From positions 1,178,001 to 1,242,000 of the forward strand of contig CP112999.1 of assembly GCA_026625165.1 (NCBI GenBank): a stretch of DNA of 64,000 nt, given 5' to 3'. The notes beneath the pieces are model-generated. The model was given only the letters and a program-made list of their open reading frames with translations. It did not search any database and was not told where the DNA came from. The stretch's first letter is position 1; every line of letters begins with the position of its first letter. A program made the position numbers and the translations under genes. Below are positions 1 to 8,973 of the stretch, piece by piece. The stretch is from Methanoregula sp. (GTDB lineage: Archaea; Halobacteriota; Methanomicrobia; Methanomicrobiales; Methanospirillaceae).

Positions 1-153
1 ACCGGAACAGTACTCAAAAATAGAGCTTCACTTGGAAACACGACTGGATCTTCTATTACCATTTCCGGAGCGACTTCGGGTCAGGATCATGTAGTTGTTA
101 CGGCTGACTTTTTAGATGGAAGTTCACAGGTCGTACTTGATACTTACGTATAA
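1..153 (+). CDS. C-terminal end of a type IV pilin-like protein (partial)
   Basis: Frame 1 is open from the window edge to a TAA at 151-153 and gives 50 residues. The end reads like the C-terminus of the small archaeal type IV pilin (DUF1628-type) proteins common in Methanomicrobiales: a Gly/Ser/Thr-rich beta segment followed by HVVVTADFLDG and a closing VVLDTYV. The N-terminal pilin signal that would settle the call lies outside the window, so the assignment rests only on this tail. A T-run follows the stop and carB converges from the other side. Confidence 0.5.
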   Translation, partial: TGTVLKNRASLGNTTGSSITISGATSGQDHVVVTADFLDGSSQVVLDTYV

Positions 154-161
154 ATTCTCCC

Positions 162-168
162 TTTTTTT
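162..168. terminator. T-run between convergent genes
   Basis: Seven T residues lie 8 bases after the pilin-like stop codon, the usual form of an archaeal intrinsic terminator. No hairpin is needed or seen. The rest of the gap to carB is AT-rich and holds no gene. Confidence 0.35.
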
Positions 169-257
169 GAAATTCAATTTTGATTTATTGATTCCGATAT
201 CAATTCGCATTTCTTTATTATTTATTGATGTGAAGCAATTGTATTGAGCTGCATATT

Positions 258-3200
258 TTATCCAATATAATGCCCGATTGGCTCGAGAGTCATCTTCTCC
301 CGCTGGATTGCATCAATAGCCAGCGCTGCCGCACGCGCTGCCTGAATCGTCGTGATATAAGGGATGCTGTAATCCACCGCAGCCCGCATGATCTGGTAGT
401 GGTCCAGCCGTGACTGTTTGTCGGTGGGGGTGTTGATGATGAGCCGGATCTCCCCGTGGCGCATCATATCGATGACATTCGGCGAGCCCTCCTGCACCTT
501 GCGCACGAGATGTGCTTCAATCCCTGCTCCGTGAAGGTACTCAACCGTGCCTTCCGTTCCATAGAGTATCAACCCAAGGTCGCGCAGTTTTTGTGCAATC
601 GGTATCACCTCGTCTTTCTGTTCCATGTTGACAGAGAGGAAGATGTTGCCCTTGAGCGGGAGTTCGTTGTCTGCCGAGATGGATGCCTTGTAAAATGCGA
701 GCCCGAAGTCATAATCGATACCCATCACCTCCCCGGTGCTCTTCATCTCCGGACCCAGCATCGTATCAACACCCAGCAGTTTGTTAAACGGGAGCAGCAC
801 TTCCTTGACGGCCACATGCCTGATCTCCCGTTCGTGGTACCCGAGATCGCACAGCTTCTTGCCGATCATCACCTTTGCGGCAATCTTTGCAATTGGGAGA
901 CCGGTCGCTTTGGATACAAACGGTACAGTCCGGCTCGCCCTCGGGTTTGCTTCGAGGACATAGACAATATCATCCTTAACAGCAAGCTGGAGGTTTACCA
1001 GCCCGATGACTCCAAGTCCAAGCGCAATCCTGCGGGTATGATCGCGAACCTGTTCAAGAACTGCGGGGGAGAGGGACTGGGTGGGGATCACACACGCCGA
1101 ATCACCCGAGTGGATGCCTGCCTGCTCGATGTGCTCCATGATGCCTCCAATCAGTATCTCTGTGCCGTCACAGACCGCGTCTACATCAAGCTCAATCGCG
1201 TTCTGGAGATAGGAATCGATCAGCACCGGATGGTTCCGGCTCACCCGTACCGCCTCCTTCATGTACCGCTCAAGTTCAGTCGCATCATAGACGATCTCCA
1301 TCGCCCTGCCTCCGAGAACGTACGAGGGGCGGACCAGAACCGGATACCCAATCTTCTCTGCTTTTTCCTTTGCATCGGATTCGGAATAGGCGGACGTATT
1401 TGGCGGACTTGGAATTTTGAGCTTGTCAAGCAGGACGCTGAAACGGTCCCGGTCCTCGGCAATATCCATCGCATCCGGGCTTGTGCCAAGGATCCTTGTG
1501 TTAAGCTTAAGGCGCCTTATCTCCTGTTCGATAGGAACGGCGAGGTTCACCGCATTCTGTCCGCCGAACTGGACCATGACCCCGGCATAATCATCTTTTT
1601 TTAAGATATTTACCACATCCTCAAGCTGCATTGGCTCAAAGAAGAGCCGGTCTGATGTATCAAAGTCAGTGGACACAGTTTCCGGATTATTATTGACGAT
1701 ATGTACTTCAACACCCTCTTCCCGCAGCGCTTTTACGGCATGCACAGTGCAATAGTCAAACTCAATCCCCTGTCCGATACGGATTGGCCCCGATCCGAGG
1801 ATCAGGATCTTCTGTTTTATATTAGGGACTATCTCACAAATCTGCTCGCGGGTTGAGTAAAAATACGGCGTGCTTGCAGGGAACTCCGCTGCACAGGTAT
1901 CCACCATCTTGTAGGTAGGAACACCTGCCATCTCTTCGATAATTTCTTGTGAAATCCCGGTGATCTTTATTAGCTCACCATTGGAAAACCCGTACCGTTT
2001 TGCTGCAATGACATCTGTAGCGTCATGGTTCTCAACAAGGTGCTTTTCCATCTCAACGATGTTTTTGATCTTTTCTAAAAAGAACGGGGTGATGGATGTG
2101 AGCTGGACAATCTCGTCTATTGAAAAATCCTGCCGGAATGCATCGAAAAGGCAGTGGAACCGCTCGTCAGTCGGTCGGGAAAGGATCATGCGGATCTCGC
2201 TGTGGCTCGTATGGGGGGTGTCATCCGTGTCAATCGAGCGCTTCGCCTTCATGAATGCCTCTTCAAGGGTTCTGCCGATTGCCATCACTTCACCCGTACT
2301 CTTCATGGATGTAGAGAGCGTACGGTCGGCTCCTTTGAACTTGTCAAAAGGCCAGCGGGGAACTTTGACGACAATATAATCTATTGTTGGTTCAAACGAT
2401 GCCGGGGTACAACCGGTGACTGTATTCATAATTTCATCGAGATGAAGGCCGATTGCGATCTTTGCGGCGACACGTGCAATGGGATAGCCGGTTGCTTTTG
2501 ATGCAAGTGCTGATGAACGGGAGACACGGGGGTTCACCTCGATGACCCTGTAGTCCCCGTCTTGGAATGCAAACTGGATGTTGCAGCCGCCCTGGACATC
2601 GAGTGCACGGATGATCTTGATTGCAGCGCTGCGTAGCTTCTGGAACTCGTCATCCCGCAGGGTGAGTATCGGGGCGACGACCACACTCTCGCCAGTATGG
2701 ATACCCATGGGGTCCACGTTTTCCATCCCACAGACAATGAGGCAGGTATCGGTTTCATCCCGCATCACCTCGAATTCGACTTCTTTCCACCCCATAACGC
2801 TCTGTTCGATAAGCACCTGGTGTATGCGCGAACGGGAGAGCCCCAGTTCAACAATTCTCACCAGTTCCTCGCGGCTGAGAGCGATTCCGCCACCGGCACC
2901 GCCCAATGTATATGCCGGACGAACAACTGCAGGAAGGCCCACTGCGGCAATCGCTTCGTCAATCTGGCTGAGACTATTAAGGATCGTACTTTTTGGGACA
3001 GGTTCGCCGATTGACTGCATAAGGTCCCGGAATTTTTCCCGGTCTTCTCCTTTATAGATCGCCTCAAGCGGGGTACCAAGGATTTCAACTCCCTTGAGCG
3101 CCCCCATCTCGGCAAGTTCGGCAGTAAGATTGAGTCCGGTCTGCCCGCCCATTCCGGAAAGGATCCCGTCGGGTTTCTCCTTTTCGATGATCTTTGCAAT

Positions 3201-3419
3201 GATGTTTGATTTGAGCGGTTCAATATAGATCTCGTCGGCCATTTCGGGATCGGTCTGGATTGTTGCCGGGTTGGAATTGACAAGGATAACCTTCAGGCCT
3301 TCCTCGCGCAGCGCGCGGCATGCCTGCGAGCCGGAGAAATCAAATTCAGCTGCCTGCCCGATCTGTATCGGCCCCGATCCGATGAGCAGCACCTTTTTTA
3401 TATATGCTTTTTTTGGCAT
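258..3419 (-). CDS. carB: Carbamoyl-phosphate synthase large subunit
   Basis: Makes carbamoyl phosphate from bicarbonate, ammonia (delivered by CarA) and two ATP, for pyrimidine and arginine synthesis. The 1053 residues show the two homologous halves of the family: an N-terminal half opening with KKVLLIGSGPIQIGQ and a second opening with KILILGSGPIRIGQG near residue 540. Each carries an ATP-grasp core with a VIEVNPR or VLEANPR metal-site segment. A C-terminal MGS-like allosteric domain (about 915-1053) follows. Length is normal. The ATG overlaps the carA stop by one base (TGATG), so the two are translationally coupled. The long open frames on the opposite strand are shadows of this gene. Confidence 0.97.
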   Translation of the reverse strand: MPKKAYIKKVLLIGSGPIQIGQAAEFDFSGSQACRALREEGLKVILVNSNPATIQTDPEMADEIYIEPLKSNIIAKIIEKEKPDGILSGMGGQTGLNLTAELAEMGALKGVEILGTPLEAIYKGEDREKFRDLMQSIGEPVPKSTILNSLSQIDEAIAAVGLPAVVRPAYTLGGAGGGIALSREELVRIVELGLSRSRIHQVLIEQSVMGWKEVEFEVMRDETDTCLIVCGMENVDPMGIHTGESVVVAPILTLRDDEFQKLRSAAIKIIRALDVQGGCNIQFAFQDGDYRVIEVNPRVSRSSALASKATGYPIARVAAKIAIGLHLDEIMNTVTGCTPASFEPTIDYIVVKVPRWPFDKFKGADRTLSTSMKSTGEVMAIGRTLEEAFMKAKRSIDTDDTPHTSHSEIRMILSRPTDERFHCLFDAFRQDFSIDEIVQLTSITPFFLEKIKNIVEMEKHLVENHDATDVIAAKRYGFSNGELIKITGISQEIIEEMAGVPTYKMVDTCAAEFPASTPYFYSTREQICEIVPNIKQKILILGSGPIRIGQGIEFDYCTVHAVKALREEGVEVHIVNNNPETVSTDFDTSDRLFFEPMQLEDVVNILKKDDYAGVMVQFGGQNAVNLAVPIEQEIRRLKLNTRILGTSPDAMDIAEDRDRFSVLLDKLKIPSPPNTSAYSESDAKEKAEKIGYPVLVRPSYVLGGRAMEIVYDATELERYMKEAVRVSRNHPVLIDSYLQNAIELDVDAVCDGTEILIGGIMEHIEQAGIHSGDSACVIPTQSLSPAVLEQVRDHTRRIALGLGVIGLVNLQLAVKDDIVYVLEANPRASRTVPFVSKATGLPIAKIAAKVMIGKKLCDLGYHEREIRHVAVKEVLLPFNKLLGVDTMLGPEMKSTGEVMGIDYDFGLAFYKASISADNELPLKGNIFLSVNMEQKDEVIPIAQKLRDLGLILYGTEGTVEYLHGAGIEAHLVRKVQEGSPNVIDMMRHGEIRLIINTPTDKQSRLDHYQIMRAAVDYSIPYITTIQAARAAALAIDAIQREKMTLEPIGHYIG

Positions 3420-4483
3420 CAGGAGATCCTCCTGAAGAGCGAGTCAAAGAAATGCTCTTCTGTGTCCCTCGGACCGCCAAATGCTTCGGGATGGAACTGA
3501 ACGGTGGTGAGCTTAAGATTTTCATTCTCAAACCCTTCTACCGTGCCGTCATTGACATTGGTGTACGAGATCCTGCACCCTTCAGGCAGAGATGCGGCAT
3601 CTACTGCAAACCCGTGATTCTGTGTCGTGATAAAGATACGCCCGTCCCTGTACCGCACGGGCTGGTTGGCTCCACGGTGGCCGAACTTGAGTTTGTAGGT
3701 GTCTCCCCCAAGAGCCAATGCAGCGATCTGGTTTCCCATGCAAATCCCAAAGACAGGCAACTGGCCGATCAGGGTTTTTGTGCATTTTATTGCCGCTTTT
3801 GCCTGCTTTGGATCGCCAGGGCCGTTGCTGATAAAAATGGCGTCCGGTTTACATGCAAGGATATCATCAGAGATGACATTGTGGGGAAAGACGTAAAGGT
3901 CGGCACCCCGTCGCACAAGGCTTGTAATCATGTTCTTTTTTATGCCAAGGTCTATGATCGCGATCCGCTTTCCATTCCCCTTGATATGATATGGCTTTTT
4001 ACAGGACACCTGCGGGATGGGGGTGATATCTGAAATATCCGGCGCCTTCTTTGCGAGCCGTACAGCATACTCACCGTCATCACTGCCGACAACAAGTGCT
4101 GCCCGCATCGTGCCATGTACACGGGTTTTTATGGTAAGGGCACGGGTATCCACACCCGTAAGGCCGTAAAGTCCCTGTTCTTCAAAAAATGTCCGGATTG
4201 AGGGTAAGGCGGCTGGTTTTTCACAAATCTCCTTTGTGACACACCCAAGGGCGCAGACTTTTGGGTTCTGGAAGTTCTGCAGGTCAACCCCATAGTTCCC
4301 GATGAGCGGGAATGTAAACATCAGGATCTGGCCGAAATAACTTGGATCGGTGAGCGATTCCATATAGCCGGTCATCTGGGTATTGAACACCAGTTCGCCG
4401 GCGACTTCACCTTCGACTCCAAATCCCTCCCCGACAACAGACTGACCATCCTCAAGACCCAGAACCGCCTTCATGATTTCCAT
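3419..4483 (-). CDS. carA: Carbamoyl-phosphate synthase small subunit (glutamine amidotransferase)
   Basis: Hydrolyses glutamine and passes ammonia to CarB. It has 354 residues, near the family length. The N-terminal domain carries LVFNTQMTGYMESLTDPSY. The C-terminal class I amidotransferase domain has the nucleophile Cys248 in FGICMGNQ and the His331/Glu333 pair in FHPEAFGGP, so it looks active. Two ATGs are possible (residues 1 and 4), and the second opens directly into MKAVLGLEDG. A TATA-like GTTAATAAC lies only about 20-27 bases upstream, so the mRNA may be leaderless. First gene of the carAB operon. Confidence 0.96.
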   Translation of the reverse strand: MEIMKAVLGLEDGQSVVGEGFGVEGEVAGELVFNTQMTGYMESLTDPSYFGQILMFTFPLIGNYGVDLQNFQNPKVCALGCVTKEICEKPAALPSIRTFFEEQGLYGLTGVDTRALTIKTRVHGTMRAALVVGSDDGEYAVRLAKKAPDISDITPIPQVSCKKPYHIKGNGKRIAIIDLGIKKNMITSLVRRGADLYVFPHNVISDDILACKPDAIFISNGPGDPKQAKAAIKCTKTLIGQLPVFGICMGNQIAALALGGDTYKLKFGHRGANQPVRYRDGRIFITTQNHGFAVDAASLPEGCRISYTNVNDGTVEGFENENLKLTTVQFHPEAFGGPRDTEEHFFDSLFRRIS

Positions 4484-4501
4484 ATGTAGTGTGCCCGAAT
4501 A

Positions 4502-4510
4502 GTTATTAAC
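4502..4510 (-). promoter_or_regulatory. Possible TATA box of carAB
   Basis: On the minus strand GTTAATAAC is centred about 23 bases before the carA ATG. That is the distance at which an archaeal TATA box gives a leaderless or near-leaderless transcript. No Shine-Dalgarno sequence precedes the ATG, which fits. Visual call only. Confidence 0.3.
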
Positions 4511-4738
4511 GATAGTGTCGGTGCATTAACCTTTTGACCGTCGTTGATCGAATCGATAATTTTTCTTATGTTGGACAATGGAATATTATTGCAGGAATAA
4601 AAATTCCTTAATTATCTCCCTGGTTTTGCCATTGGTTTTATTCAATCGGGTTCCCATGAACGAGGCATATGAATAAAAAGATGAAGGGTTGATATTCACA
4701 TGCCTTATCTTAAAAAAATTGATTAAAAGGTGAAGTTC

Positions 4739-5236
4739 ATGGGAACAATAGGACGCAAGATTGTTGATACCAATGTCGCGGAACTTGTCAAAATTCTCAA
4801 CAAGGCATTCAGTGACGAATGGCTCGCTTATTACCAGTACTGGATTGGTTCCAAAATCGTGAAAGGCCCGAACAAGGAGGCAGTAATTGCCGAGCTCACC
4901 CTGCATGCAACGGAAGAACTGGCGCATGCCACCCTGCTTACGACAAGGATCATCCAGCTTGGCGGAACACCGGTAACAAAACCTCAGGAATGGTACAAAC
5001 TTACCAATTGCGGGTATGATGCCCCCGATGACCCGTATGTGATCAAGGTGCTCGAACAGAACATCAAAGGGGAGCAGTGCGCCATCAGGACATATAACGC
5101 CCTGTTAAAAAAGACCAAAGACAAGGACCCGGTCACTTATAACATCGTCCTTACAATCCTGCAGCAGGAAGTCGAACACGAGGAAGACCTCCAGGCACTG
5201 CTTGAGGATATCGAAGTGATGATGCGGGAAAGGTGA
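4739..5236 (+). CDS. Ferritin-like (Dps/bacterioferritin-type) diiron protein
   Basis: A 165-residue four-helix-bundle protein likely to oxidise and store iron or remove peroxide. Metal-ligand candidates lie at the expected helix positions: Glu27 (SDEW), Glu60 with His63 (TEELAH), Glu112 and the E-x2-H/E group near 144-147 (QQEVEHEED). The paired E-x2-H motifs point to a diiron centre. The ATG at 4739 is preferred over the GTG at 4730 because AAGGTGA sits just upstream of it. Transcribed alone. The neighbouring thiol-redox operon suggests an oxidative-stress context, which is inference. Cys91 and Cys114 are present, but I cannot tell whether it belongs to the DPS-like (thioferritin) subgroup. 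Confidence 0.82.
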   Translation: MGTIGRKIVDTNVAELVKILNKAFSDEWLAYYQYWIGSKIVKGPNKEAVIAELTLHATEELAHATLLTTRIIQLGGTPVTKPQEWYKLTNCGYDAPDDPYVIKVLEQNIKGEQCAIRTYNALLKKTKDKDPVTYNIVLTILQQEVEHEEDLQALLEDIEVMMRER

Positions 5237-5424
5237 ACGCTTTTTTCCTGTCATAATCCAGAAGGACGGGAAACTTATTACCCGATTTAAAGTGCCCGAT
5301 GACCGGGGAACCTGAGGTTTGAAATTTCCTTTCTTATTTGTGTTCATGGATCCCTCATCCTGCAACTCCTGTTCCGATGAAATGTGACAGGTATCACCGG
5401 GTTGCCATAAACCCTCTATCCCCA

Positions 5425-5434
5425 TTTTTAAATA
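5425..5434 (+). promoter_or_regulatory. TATA-like element of the thiol-redox operon
   Basis: TTTTTAAATA lies about 47-56 bases before the glutaredoxin ATG, a spacing that would give a short leader. The rest of the 240-base gap after the ferritin-like gene holds no gene that I can see. Confidence 0.35.
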
Positions 5435-5480
5435 CTATTCATCTCAATCTTCTGCCATTGACAAGAATGTGAGATGTATC

Positions 5481-5762
5481 ATGAGCGTCGAACATGTGAG
5501 CGGCAGGAAGGCCGGTAACCTGATGCTCTATGCCTTAAGCACCTGCCAGTGGTGCAACAAGACAAAAGAGCTTCTCAGGGACCTTGGTGTTGAATTTGAT
5601 TTTGTCTATGTGGACCTGCTCGATGAAAAGGAACAGGACCGGGCACTTTCAGAAATGGAACGATGGAACCCGAAGGGATCATTTCCGACGCTTGTAATTG
5701 ATAACGCAAGATGTATTATCGGGTACCAGGAGAGTCAGATCAGGGAGGAATTTGGAAAATGA
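5481..5762 (+). CDS. Glutaredoxin-family thiol oxidoreductase
   Basis: A small (93-residue) thioredoxin-fold protein for dithiol/disulfide exchange. The active site is Cys22-Gln-Trp-Cys25 (STCQWC) after the first beta strand, and the cis-proline segment SFPTLVID follows in the right place. Glutathione is not expected in methanogens, so the partner is probably a thioredoxin-type reductase; the next gene encodes one. The ATG at 5481 was chosen over the in-frame GTG at 5469. The stop overlaps the next start (ATGA), so the genes are coupled. Confidence 0.85.
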   Translation: MSVEHVSGRKAGNLMLYALSTCQWCNKTKELLRDLGVEFDFVYVDLLDEKEQDRALSEMERWNPKGSFPTLVIDNARCIIGYQESQIREEFGK

Positions 5763-6274
5763 CGCTCCCTCTTAACCCTGATTCACTTGTCGATGCAACA
5801 TATACTGCTTTAAAAAAAGAGGCGGAAGACGGGGGGTACCGGTTGAACCCGGATATGGATTTTACAAAAAACCTTGTCGGGGGGCTGCTTAAAAATGAAC
5901 AGCGGTACGGTTACCGGGCCTGCCCCTGCCGCCTTGCCACCGGTAAAAAAGAGGAGGATCTTGATATCATCTGCCCCTGTGATTACCGGGACCCCGACCT
6001 CGGTGATTATGGCGCCTGCTATTGTGCATTATACGTGAGCGACGCAATAGAAAAAGGCACACAGAAACTCGCACCGGTTCCAGAGCGCCGCCCCTCGCGC
6101 ATAGATCGGAAAAAACCGAAGTCACCTAAAACTGCCGCGACAGCCCTGATACCGGCACTGCCGTTTCCTGTCTGGCGGTGTAAGGTATGCGGCTATCTCT
6201 GTGCCAGAGAACAACCCCCGGGGATCTGCCCGATATGCAAGGTACCAAAGGACAGGTTCGAACGTTTTATCTGA
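5759..6274 (+). CDS. Ferredoxin:thioredoxin reductase catalytic subunit fused to a rubredoxin domain
   Basis: Reduces a protein disulfide with electrons from ferredoxin through a [4Fe-4S] cluster. Residues 1-110 carry the FTR beta pattern of paired cysteines: C55-P-C57, C72-P-C74 and C87-Y-C89. C57/C74/C87/C89-type cysteines hold the cluster and a pair forms the active disulfide, as known for the family. After a Pro/Lys-rich linker, residues 139-171 form a rubredoxin-like iron site, C141-x2-C144 and C157-x2-C160. The start ATG overlaps the glutaredoxin stop and is preceded by GGAGGAA. No FTR alpha (variable) subunit is encoded nearby, as in other archaeal enzymes. The glutaredoxin upstream is the obvious candidate substrate. 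Confidence 0.88.
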   Translation: MTLPLNPDSLVDATYTALKKEAEDGGYRLNPDMDFTKNLVGGLLKNEQRYGYRACPCRLATGKKEEDLDIICPCDYRDPDLGDYGACYCALYVSDAIEKGTQKLAPVPERRPSRIDRKKPKSPKTAATALIPALPFPVWRCKVCGYLCAREQPPGICPICKVPKDRFERFI

Positions 6275-6354
6275 ATAACCCTATTATTTTCTTTACCCAA
6301 AAATTATTGCAGAATTCCCAACCCTCAAATACCGTCTGCGCCAACCTAGGAGGT

Positions 6355-6693
6355 ATGTCAGATACAGTCCATATAGAAATTGCCGGCTTTGAAAATGCCG
6401 ACTGCTCCCCGTTTCCCTGCAACGAAGAGCGCACCTGCAGGCTCGTTGAGTGCTATCCTACCGGGAAACTGACTGTAGCATTCGATGCTCTCAAAAAGGT
6501 GCTTATGGATGAGTACGGAAACAAAATATCCATACAACTCACCCTGCTTGACAAGGGTACACCCCCCCAACTGCAGTCAATCATCGAAACCCACCACCCG
6601 GCGCTCCCCATGGTTATCATCAACGGCAGGGTGACACCCATCGGCAGGATTGCGCTGGAACGAATAAAAAAAGAGATTGAAAAAGTCCTGTGA
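6355..6693 (+). CDS. Small thioredoxin-fold protein
   Basis: A 112-residue protein. The pattern suggests a thioredoxin/glutaredoxin fold: beta strand (HIEIAGF), a cysteine-rich loop with CSPFPC and CRLVEC, a helix, then a PALPMVIINGRV strand with a cis-proline position and a C-terminal helix. Start uncertain: a perfect AGGAGG ends only one base before the ATG at 6355, too close for normal use. Downstream of the FTR gene on the same strand after an 80-base gap, so probably the third member of the redox unit. Exact function not recognised. Confidence 0.65.
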   Translation: MSDTVHIEIAGFENADCSPFPCNEERTCRLVECYPTGKLTVAFDALKKVLMDEYGNKISIQLTLLDKGTPPQLQSIIETHHPALPMVIINGRVTPIGRIALERIKKEIEKVL

Positions 6694-6695
6694 TT

Positions 6696-7277
6696 TTATA
6701 CAATTTTTGATAGCGCACCGCTCTCAAGATCATAGTAGAGCCCGTGGACAGAGATCTCTTTTTTTATCAGAACCTCCCTGACCAGCGGGTACGTTTTCAG
6801 ATGCTCGATCTGGAGCCGGACATTCTCCTGCTCGATCATCCGTAATCGTTCTTTCTGCTCAGCCGCTGTTGAAGGTTTTTTAATCTTTGTGTCAACCCGT
6901 TTCTTTGCTTCAGCAGCGTTGTTCAGCCAGTTGGGGATGTAAACATCCTCCAGCTCCTTGTCAAGGGCCTTGATTGCGCCGCAGTCCGAGTGCCCGCAGA
7001 TGACGATGTGCTGCACTTTCAGGTGCCTGATCCCGTATTCAAGGACCGTTGCAAGGTTCCAGTCGTTTGCCGGTGCCATATTCCCGATATTCCGGTGCAT
7101 GAATAACGTACCGGGCATCGTATTGGTGATGTGCCCGGTCTGGATTCTTGAGTCCGAGCACCCAATCCAGAGAACCGGTGGTTGCTGTCCTTTCACAAGC
7201 TCCGAATAACGTTCATGGTTCTGTTTGAATGCAGTTTCCCTGAATTTTGCATTTCCAGATAACAAATGGTCGATCAT
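6696..7277 (-). CDS. Beta-class carbonic anhydrase
   Basis: Interconverts CO2 and bicarbonate in the cytoplasm, useful for a hydrogenotrophic methanogen and for bicarbonate-using CarB. The zinc and catalytic residues of the beta class are present: Cys-x-Asp-x-Arg in IGCSDSRIQ and His-x2-Cys in CGHSDCGAI. The length of 193 residues is normal. I chose the ATG at 7277 over the in-frame TTG ten codons upstream. The gene ends two bases from the convergent thioredoxin-fold gene. Bases 7278-7445 hold no other gene. Confidence 0.93.
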   Translation of the reverse strand: MIDHLLSGNAKFRETAFKQNHERYSELVKGQQPPVLWIGCSDSRIQTGHITNTMPGTLFMHRNIGNMAPANDWNLATVLEYGIRHLKVQHIVICGHSDCGAIKALDKELEDVYIPNWLNNAAEAKKRVDTKIKKPSTAAEQKERLRMIEQENVRLQIEHLKTYPLVREVLIKKEISVHGLYYDLESGALSKIV

Positions 7278-7445
7278 GGTATCTTCTGTCCTTTGAGTAT
7301 GTATCAATGCGATGACAGGACCATTGCCTGTCCTGTAATTCCGGGTGGGAATGCAGGATCAATGAACCTTTCGGAATAATCCCGCACCATATCAGGTTAA
7401 AGGATATGCCAACCCGGCCTTCTGGCCATTAGGTTCTCTTTTTTA

Positions 7446-7943
7446 TCAATCCCGCACGCCCATCTGCCGTGCAATCCTGTCAGCGAGGTGCTTCCCGTGA
7501 GAACCGTCCCAGTACAGTTTATTGCAGTGCGGGCAATAGAAAAAAGTAAAGATCTGGTTGTCTTTTGGAGCATAGTCAGCTCCTGCAATCTCGTCACAGG
7601 AAGCCTCCCGTAATTCCGTGTTGCAGAGGGAACACCGGGTCATCCGTACTTCCGGTTCGATGAAGGCACCATCCCGGAGCTGGGTCACCTGCCGGATCAC
7701 ATCATCGGAAGTTATAAGGACTCCTGCCGGCCCGGCACGGGTTGCCAGTTCGCGGTCCCGGGTAAGCAGAAGACGCCGCTGGTCATGTGCAATCCGCAAA
7801 AGGAGGGTGTCTTCCGATGAATTTCCCTCTGACAGGCTGTTTGCACTGATGGTATCATATCCCATGAGCCGGAGATACCGGCACAGGGTGCCGAGCATCC
7901 GGTCTGCGACAAATCGCGTCCTGCCTTCCTGTTTATGTGACAT
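7446..7943 (-). CDS. Mut7-C domain protein (PIN-like putative RNase with zinc ribbon)
   Basis: 165 residues. The N-terminal part, RFVADRMLGTLCRYLRLMGYDT, is the hallmark of the Mut7-C (PF01927) family, a PIN-like fold with Asp14 and the TRDREL acidic position. The C-terminal half has a four-cysteine zinc ribbon (CSLC and CPHC). The family is inferred to act as ribonuclease, with little direct proof. It overlaps the 3' end of the upstream amrS gene by 11 bases and is probably co-transcribed with it. Confidence 0.85.
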   Translation of the reverse strand: MSHKQEGRTRFVADRMLGTLCRYLRLMGYDTISANSLSEGNSSEDTLLLRIAHDQRRLLLTRDRELATRAGPAGVLITSDDVIRQVTQLRDGAFIEPEVRMTRCSLCNTELREASCDEIAGADYAPKDNQIFTFFYCPHCNKLYWDGSHGKHLADRIARQMGVRD

Positions 7944-8946
7944 GTGTTACGATCTCAATGGTTTCCCCGCAGTTCCTGCACTGGTGCCCGTCGAGTTCCC
8001 GGATACTGCCTGAAAATCCCTGCCGCTCGATAAGGGTAGCCCCGCAGGACGGGCAATATGTATTTTCGTACGGGCTGCTGAAGACATTGCCGAGATATGG
8101 GAAGCGCAAACCCAGCGCCTTTGCCTTGTTGTAGATTTTTTCAAGCGTCGCAACAGGTGTTGCCCCGCGATCGGTCATCTTGTAGTCCGGGTGGAATGCG
8201 GAGAAATGCATCGGTGTCGCCGGGCCGAGGTGATCGATCACCCAGGCGATGAGCGCAGACTGCTCCTCCATGCTATCGTTCAAACCCGGGATGACAAGCG
8301 TCACGGTCTCGACATGCATGCCAAGTTCCCTTGCAAGCGCAGCCGAATCAAGCACCGGCTGGAGCCGGGCGCCGCAGACTTTACGATAGAAATCATCGGA
8401 AAATGCCTTGATGTCCACCCGGAACGCGCAGAGCATAGGGGCGAGCTCCCGCATCGCCTCTTCGGTGATATACCCGTTTGTCACATAAACCGTTCCCAGC
8501 CCTTTTGCCCGGGCAAGCGTGCCCATGTCAAGGGTATACTCGTACCAGATTGTCGGCTCATTATAAGTCCATGATATGCTTGCGCTCCTGCTTCCGACAG
8601 CCCGCGCAACCCCTTCTTCCGGAGGAAGTGCCCGCAGCATTTCCGTATCGGGTTCCGCCCGCGATATGTGCCAGTTCTGACAATGCCGGCAATGGAAGTT
8701 GCAGCCGATGCTCCCCAGCGAATATGACCGGGTACCGGGAAGAAAATGGAAGAGCGGTTTTTTTTCAATCGGGTCGATTGCCTCGGCGCTGATCTTTGCA
8801 TATGTGGAGGCATAGAGCGTCCCCTTCCGGTTGATCCGGACCCCGCAGATGCCATGCCCGCCTTCTTTTATCGTACAGCGATGGCTGCAGAGCGAGCACG
8901 ATACCGTATCGTTTTCCTGTTTCTGGTACCGGAGCGCTTCATGCAT
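7933..8946 (-). CDS. amrS: AmmeMemoRadiSam-system radical SAM enzyme
   Basis: A 337-residue radical SAM protein. The cluster motif is C82-x3-C86-x2-C89 within GCNFHCRHCQNW. An N-terminal zinc-type motif (CSLCSHRC and CGV) and a C-terminal CPSC/CRNC pair flank it, which is the AmrS layout. The family usually occurs with AmrB (Memo) and AmrA (AMMECR1) partners; neither gene is in this window. The reaction is unsettled. It heads a two-gene unit with the Mut7-C protein. Confidence 0.88.
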   Translation of the reverse strand: MHEALRYQKQENDTVSCSLCSHRCTIKEGGHGICGVRINRKGTLYASTYAKISAEAIDPIEKKPLFHFLPGTRSYSLGSIGCNFHCRHCQNWHISRAEPDTEMLRALPPEEGVARAVGSRSASISWTYNEPTIWYEYTLDMGTLARAKGLGTVYVTNGYITEEAMRELAPMLCAFRVDIKAFSDDFYRKVCGARLQPVLDSAALARELGMHVETVTLVIPGLNDSMEEQSALIAWVIDHLGPATPMHFSAFHPDYKMTDRGATPVATLEKIYNKAKALGLRFPYLGNVFSSPYENTYCPSCGATLIERQGFSGSIRELDGHQCRNCGETIEIVTHVT

Positions 8947-8973
8947 TACGGGATATCCCCCATTAAAAACCTG

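Noticed and set aside
456-1604. A 382-codon open frame on the plus strand
   Set aside because: It is antisense to the well-supported carB gene and its residues show no family features.
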